In this document: piece by piece, positions 59,547-64,000 of the stretch
Numbering within the stretch: the first letter of the stretch is position 1
How the letters are laid out: the number at the start of each line of letters is the position of its first letter
NCBI RefSeq assembly: GCF_010183535.1
Contig: NC_071332.1
Span: 16,058,001-16,122,000, forward strand
Source of the DNA: Caenorhabditis remanei
Lineage: Eukaryota > Nematoda > Chromadorea > Rhabditida > Rhabditidae
DNA length: 64,000 bases
Reading direction: 5' to 3'
Position numbers and translations under genes: made by a program
Notes under the pieces: generated by a model
Seen by the model: the letters and a program-made list of their open reading frames with translations, nothing else
What the model was told of the DNA's origin: nothing
Database searches by the model: none

Positions 59547-61068
59547 CTACAAAGTTTCAATAACAGTTGCATTATCCATATTGTCATATTTAACAGGTGT
59601 CCAATGAGGTGGAAAATAATCGTCCGGGTTGAAAAGTCCTTGCGGCTAAAAGAACTTGATCAGTGTAATCTCAATTTCAAATATTCAAGGCTTACTATAC
59701 TGGTGTCATTTGTATACTTGATATCTGTGTAATAAACTTGATTTCCTTTTGAAAAATATCCCATCCACCAACCGAATGTTGAGTGAGGAGCTGGAAATTT
59801 GTTCTAGTGTTAAATAATAATTATGGGTAATTTTTAAAAACCTGAGAATAAGACCACATCACAGTGATATCGTGAGTAGAGAAGACTATCCGATGGCGAG
59901 TCTTTTGAGATATACGCTTCATTTTTAAGAACCTGAAATAATTGTATATTTTCCAAATGAGTAAAATGCTCACCTTTCTTCTGCCATTTTTGAGAACTAT
60001 CGTCTCGTTTATCAACATTTCTAAATAGCTCAAATCGTCCCCAAATAATACAGTACGCATTCGCGTATTCCTCTTTTCTAAACGCTCATTTAATGTACTT
60101 CGCAAACTTATTCCATACCTTTGTCTTCAACAAATTTCATTGAGCTTATGATGAATTCCTTTTCCGGAACATGAGACCCAGTTCCCACGAAATCCGTTCG
60201 CCTCACATGTACACAAGTGCTGAAAATATGTTATTTGATGGTTTAGTGTGCTTAAGATAAACTAACACAAATGTAGATTTATTTGATTTTGGCAAACTGT
60301 CGAATGAGTTCGTTGGTTCTCTCAAATAACCAATCAACTCATTTCGCATACGAGGAAAATATTTCCAGCTCTGAAAACACCTTCTCGTATTTTTTCGTGT
60401 AACAAACAAAATTACTCACCTGAAAATGCATTCCTTTGATATGCAAGTACTGGTCAGTATTGTTCATTAATCTTTCTGGATTGTCGAATATGCAGCATTT
60501 CATATTGAATTCAACAGGGAATATCGAGGCTGGCAGCTAAAAAATATCAGATAGTTTACAGAATAGAGATTTTTGGCTCACTGTCTGGTTAATTATCAAA
60601 AAGTGATCAACCAGTCCTGGAATCAAAACATCCGTGTCATTCAGCATTTGATCGTGATAGTGGTCTTGAATAAAAAATGCTGGTTTCCTTTTCAGTTTTC
60701 TTGACATTGCTAAAAGTGCAGAAAGCTCAAAAATATGATTCCCCAAACGAGAAGACGCTGCCAGGTTGCTTGAAAGATACTTTTGATCATCCTCGTGTTT
60801 TTTTCTATTTGACATGGAATTTCGCAGCATTCCTATCGAAATTCTGAAACTCAATGAAACCTTTAAGAATATTATTTAGAAATCCAACTAACTCACAATT
60901 GTATGATATCGTCTTTCTTCCACGTTTTCATAAGCAAAGCTGAAAATTTCAATTTTCATAAATGTTTTATCATATAAACTAACCAGTATAAACTAACAAG
61001 CATATCAACAATATTCTTTTTCTCTTGGAACCAATATATTTGTTCAGAAAATACTTGATTTTCAACAT
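59547..61068 (-). CDS. GT11-type alpha-1,2-fucosyltransferase, third gene
   Basis: GT11 paralog. The start at 61068 gives MLKIKYFLNKYIGSKRKRIL then LICLLVYT, a basic tail and signal anchor. Two short introns then lead in frame to SISIGM-like stem sequence and KYLSSNLAASSRLGNHIFEL. Later exons contain DTDVLIPGLVDHFLIIN, CVHVRRTDFVGTGSHVPEKE (donor-binding HxRRxD), VLFGDDLSYLEMLI, STFGWWMGYFSKGN and QGLFNPDDYFPPHWTPVK, ending VIETL. The stop follows directly, one codon shorter than the ESLK or ETMK ends of the paralogs. About ten exons. Divergent from the sulfotransferase at 62284. Acceptor unknown. Confidence 0.87.
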
Positions 61069-62283
61069 TGCCGGGGAACAACAAAACAGATCAACTAGAC
61101 AAGGGGCGCAACAGAAATGCATATTCGAGAGACTTAGATGAACAGTAATCTCATTTTTAATCTTGTCTTACTGGCACTTGTTCGGTTTCAATGTAACTAT
61201 TTGCCTTATTTCTTGTTGTATGCCACTATTTTCTGATTGAACATACCACTTTACAGGTTAAAGCAAAAGAAAAAGAACATAGGACAATTGGAAGATGAAA
61301 TTAGTGGGACAAAATAATATAAATTGTAATTTTCTTTGAATTATGCTGGGAAGTACTTTTTTTGGTGTTACTGTTCAGATCACTTTCAAAGTTTCCCAAT
61401 ACATCCCTGTGATAGGGATCAGATTCGTTCTTCTAATGACACCCCAGAATGTAATTAAGAGAGATAAATACAAAAATCGGCATGGAGAAAAATACTGCGA
61501 TAGTATCGTTCAAAGGACTGATTGTGAAACCGGTACTGCAGAAAAAAAAATTCCGTATCCGTAAAAGAATTTTGTTGATGGTAAAACACGGGAAGATTGA
61601 TGACGCCAGCATGAATTTAATGTAAAGGATAACACCTTAAACCAACTCAAACATTAGTAAACAATTTGTAGTATTAAATAAACTCTTAAGAATCTTTTAC
61701 TGAAATCAACAAAATGAAGAGCGTTTGAAGATAATCTAGTTTAAAATTTATTGAATTTTATTGAAATGCATTCGGAAATATTATGAAGTAAGACTCGCTC
61801 GTATATTTTGAGATCCCATCTTCAAATTACTACTAATTTTACGGTGTGCGCCCAAGAGACTGTCATTTGTCTCTTTAGCACAAATACAACCTCTATGATT
61901 TAAGATCTCAAGAATACTGTGCTATGCGAATTTGATTTTGGTAGTGGTGAAGACTAAATTTAAACAATTCAGGCACAATGTGTCCAGTTAATATTCATTT
62001 TAGAGACCCATCGGTTGCCTCGAAATCGAGTGTTCTGCTCTTCCAATGCAAATTATTTTTGTATTACCTAATTATACGGGGAGCGGATTTTCTTCGTAAC
62101 CATAAAGATCTCGACTCGGGATCTTTCCCCAGTAAGATTCTTCAACCAGTTTCTTCACTAACTTTTCATCAAAACTTTCTGCTGCAGATCCGTTGTCCAG
62201 ATTCTGCCAATAGGATCATGTATAAAAATCGGGTGGTTCGGTTTCAGATCCTCTGTTTCGGCAATTTATAAGAAAAGCGAACG
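61069..62283. other. Divergent intergenic region, GT11 and sulfotransferase
   Basis: 1.2 kb between two divergent genes. Open frames at 61343-61564 and 61978-62271 show no family features or splice support and are not called as genes. Confidence 0.45.
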
Positions 62284-63669
62284 ATGGGATCAACGCCGCC
62301 AAAATATTTCTGGATTATCGTAACGTTTTCGGTCTCATTGAGTGTGTACGGGTTCTTCTCTTTTCAAAGTCGTTATACAGTTTATGTAGATGGACACGTT
62401 GTCAATTTTACGGGAGGTTTGAATTGTTTTGACGACTTTATATTTAAATTACTTTGATTACAGTGGAAGACTTTATTCAACCGTTTGTAAGCTATTTTCC
62501 TGTGATTTTAGTAAGTTTTTGATCAACAACATGTGTTTTTTTTTCTCATCTAGGAAACTAAAGTTTCCTTGTGAAGGTAGTCTTTTCTTGACTTAAATCT
62601 GTTTCAGGCTGTTCCAGATAACAAATTAGTTTCATGTGGAATACCAAAATCCATGTCTCAATTGACAATCAATATAATGTGTTTATTGTATGATGAAGAC
62701 AGTTTTTCAGCTGAAAGTAACAGTTTGAACGACACTTGGGTAAATAAACGGTAAGAGAATCATACACGGAAACATTATTATTCAGAAACTTTTTTTTTTG
62801 TTATCTATAGATTGAAATTCATAAGTTCTATATGCTCAATTTTTGCTCATTGTTCATAGTGTGTTTTGTAATTACTGAAACAAAAACTAATAAATAGTAT
62901 TAATTAAGAGATTGCTTAGAAGAAAACGAGTTCCGAAACCCAACACCTCAACTATTGAATGACAACGAGACTGTGCGGTTTGCCTTCATTCGAGATCCGA
63001 TTCAAAGATTTATCTCAATGTATTTGGATAAGTGTGTTCGGTGAGTTTTAATCTCGCAACCACCAAATTCCATTCCCTTCCAGATCGAAGGAGAAATATT
63101 GCTTTGATTGTGGCACCAACATGAGATGTGTTGTACAAGGAGTCTACGATGAATTGAAAAATCTTCAGAACTATCGACATGAATTCCAGAAATCTGGCGT
63201 TAGCATCATGGCGCAACATGCTGCTCCTCTTTCATGGTAAAAAATCTATCAGATATTTGAAAAGAAAACTCTATTTCAGGAATTGCAATTTTGATCGAGG
63301 GCTAGAAAAGTGGCATTTGCTGATGATGGGCTCAGATTTTGAGGAAAGGAAATCTTCGATTTCACATTTAACCAATATTTTGAAAAGACAAGGATTTAAT
63401 GAAAGTTTAGTGGAGAAAATTCAACAGGATACTTTAGGTAGGCAACCTTGATCTCGAAACTTTTGCGATTATTATTTTCAGCTGGTGAAACTGCTCACGG
63501 AACCCATACTTCTCCTCATCGAGTCGAAGCTGAACGACAAGTACGTGAAGACCCATTTATAAGAGATCTACTGCACAAAATCTATTTCTTCGATTACCTG
63601 ATATTCCCTTTCAAACGGGACGGTTTGGACGAAAAGTATCGGACAAATTTCTGGACTATTCCAAAGTAA
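62284..63669 (+). CDS. Carbohydrate sulfotransferase (Sulfotransfer_2 type)
   Basis: Golgi enzyme type that moves sulfate from PAPS to sugar hydroxyls; chondroitin and HNK-1 sulfotransferases are known relatives. The start MGSTPPKYFWIIVTFSVSLS is a signal anchor. The 5'-phosphosulfate region is CGIPKSMSQLTINIMCLLYD, the usual worm form IPKxxS. The 3'-phosphate region is FAFIRDPIQRFISMYLDKC. Next come YCFDCGTNMRCVVQGVYDEL, HAAPLSWNCNF, LEKWHLLMMGSDFEERKSSI, AGETAHGTHTSPHRVEAE, QVREDPFIRDLLHKIYFFDY and the end NFWTIPK. The acceptor for the DCLEENE exon is a weak TTAATTAAG, chosen because it keeps the frame. About eight exons. Divergent from the GT11 gene upstream. Substrate unknown. Confidence 0.86.
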
Positions 63670-64000
63670 TTGTGTTGCTCGATGTTTATTCTGTGTTTTT
63701 ATTCATGTCAGTTTCAAGATTTCGTTGTGTTTGCAAGTTACACAATTGTGACGTTCCATACAGATACATAGAATTACTAAGCATTTCGTTTGGGAAATTA
63801 GTTCATCTCTTTAACCTCAATCAGTGTATAAAAGGTAAATATGTTTCCAAAGCCAGTGATTGTTATAATACAATGGACTTATTCAGAAACTTTTAAAAAC
63901 ATTGTTGACTTTGTAAATTGAACATTAACGTTATATTATTTACAAAATGGTCTCCACTGAAAATTCCGAATTGTGTTTCTCTGTAAGCCGTTTCACAAAG
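63670..64000. other. 3' flank of the sulfotransferase gene
   Basis: AT-rich flank to the window end. A 74-codon open frame at 63672-63896 has no recognised features. Confidence 0.45.

Noticed and set aside
61978..62271. 97-codon plus-strand frame just before the sulfotransferase
   Set aside because: No recognisable domain. It ends 13 bases before the sulfotransferase ATG and could be leader or chance; not called.

Overview
The window is genomic DNA of a free-living nematode of the genus Caenorhabditis or a very close relative. The evidence is consistent throughout: AT-rich DNA, genes of about 1-2 kb split by 45-60 bp GT..AG introns with a TTTTCAG acceptor, and families that are expanded or restricted in these worms (srh and srbc chemoreceptors, SCP-like scl proteins, GT92/DUF23 glycosyltransferases, DUF268, AT3-SGNH acyltransferases, divergent nuclear receptors, RTE, Tc and hAT-type repeats). 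The density of young multigene families and transposon relics suggests an autosomal chromosome arm. No bacterial operon, CRISPR array or rRNA is present.

Layout. 1-1.6 kb: 5' half of a carnitine palmitoyltransferase-1-like gene on the minus strand, cut by the window edge. 1.6-6 kb: repeats, including a 1.6 kb fold-back Tc element. 6.1-7.4 kb: an srbc chemoreceptor gene. 7.7-17.4 kb: five srh chemoreceptor copies, all on the minus strand. Two are intact (331 codons each), one has lost its 5' end, one has a frameshift, a deletion and a stop codon, and one is split by a hAT-type MITE and also frameshifted. 17.6-22.1 kb: a junk zone with a lone GT11 exon, an srh scrap, an LTR-like insert, three hAT-type MITEs, a dead RTE retrotransposon and the tail of a Cys-rich gene. 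22.7-30.9 kb: two AT3-SGNH acyltransferase genes as 2.8 kb inverted arms around a GT11 fucosyltransferase gene. 31.3-32.2 kb: an scl gene. 32.5-56.7 kb: a dense block of six GT92 glycosyltransferases, one GT11 and three DUF268 genes. 57.8-59.1 kb: a nuclear receptor. 59.5-61.1 kb: a third GT11 gene. 62.3-63.7 kb: a carbohydrate sulfotransferase.

How the genes may work together. Between 22.7 and 63.7 kb, 15 of 17 genes belong to families that build or decorate glycans or acylate secretory substrates, and most show an N-terminal membrane anchor: GT11 (alpha-1,2-fucosyltransferase type), GT92 (the family of the worm galactosyltransferase that extends core fucose), AT3-SGNH O-acyltransferases, a PAPS sulfotransferase, and DUF268. 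The DUF268 proteins show methyltransferase-like motifs after a signal anchor. The main hypothesis offered here is that this is a rapidly evolving Golgi glycan-decoration cluster (fucosylation, galactosylation, possible O-methylation, acylation, sulfation), and that the DUF268 proteins are candidates for lumenal sugar O-methyltransferases. That is inference from family membership, motifs and neighbourhood, not a demonstrated function.

All exon boundaries were read by eye from splice motifs and frame consistency. Genes whose exon lengths sum to whole codons (srbc, the two intact srh genes, the Cys-rich tail) are the best supported.
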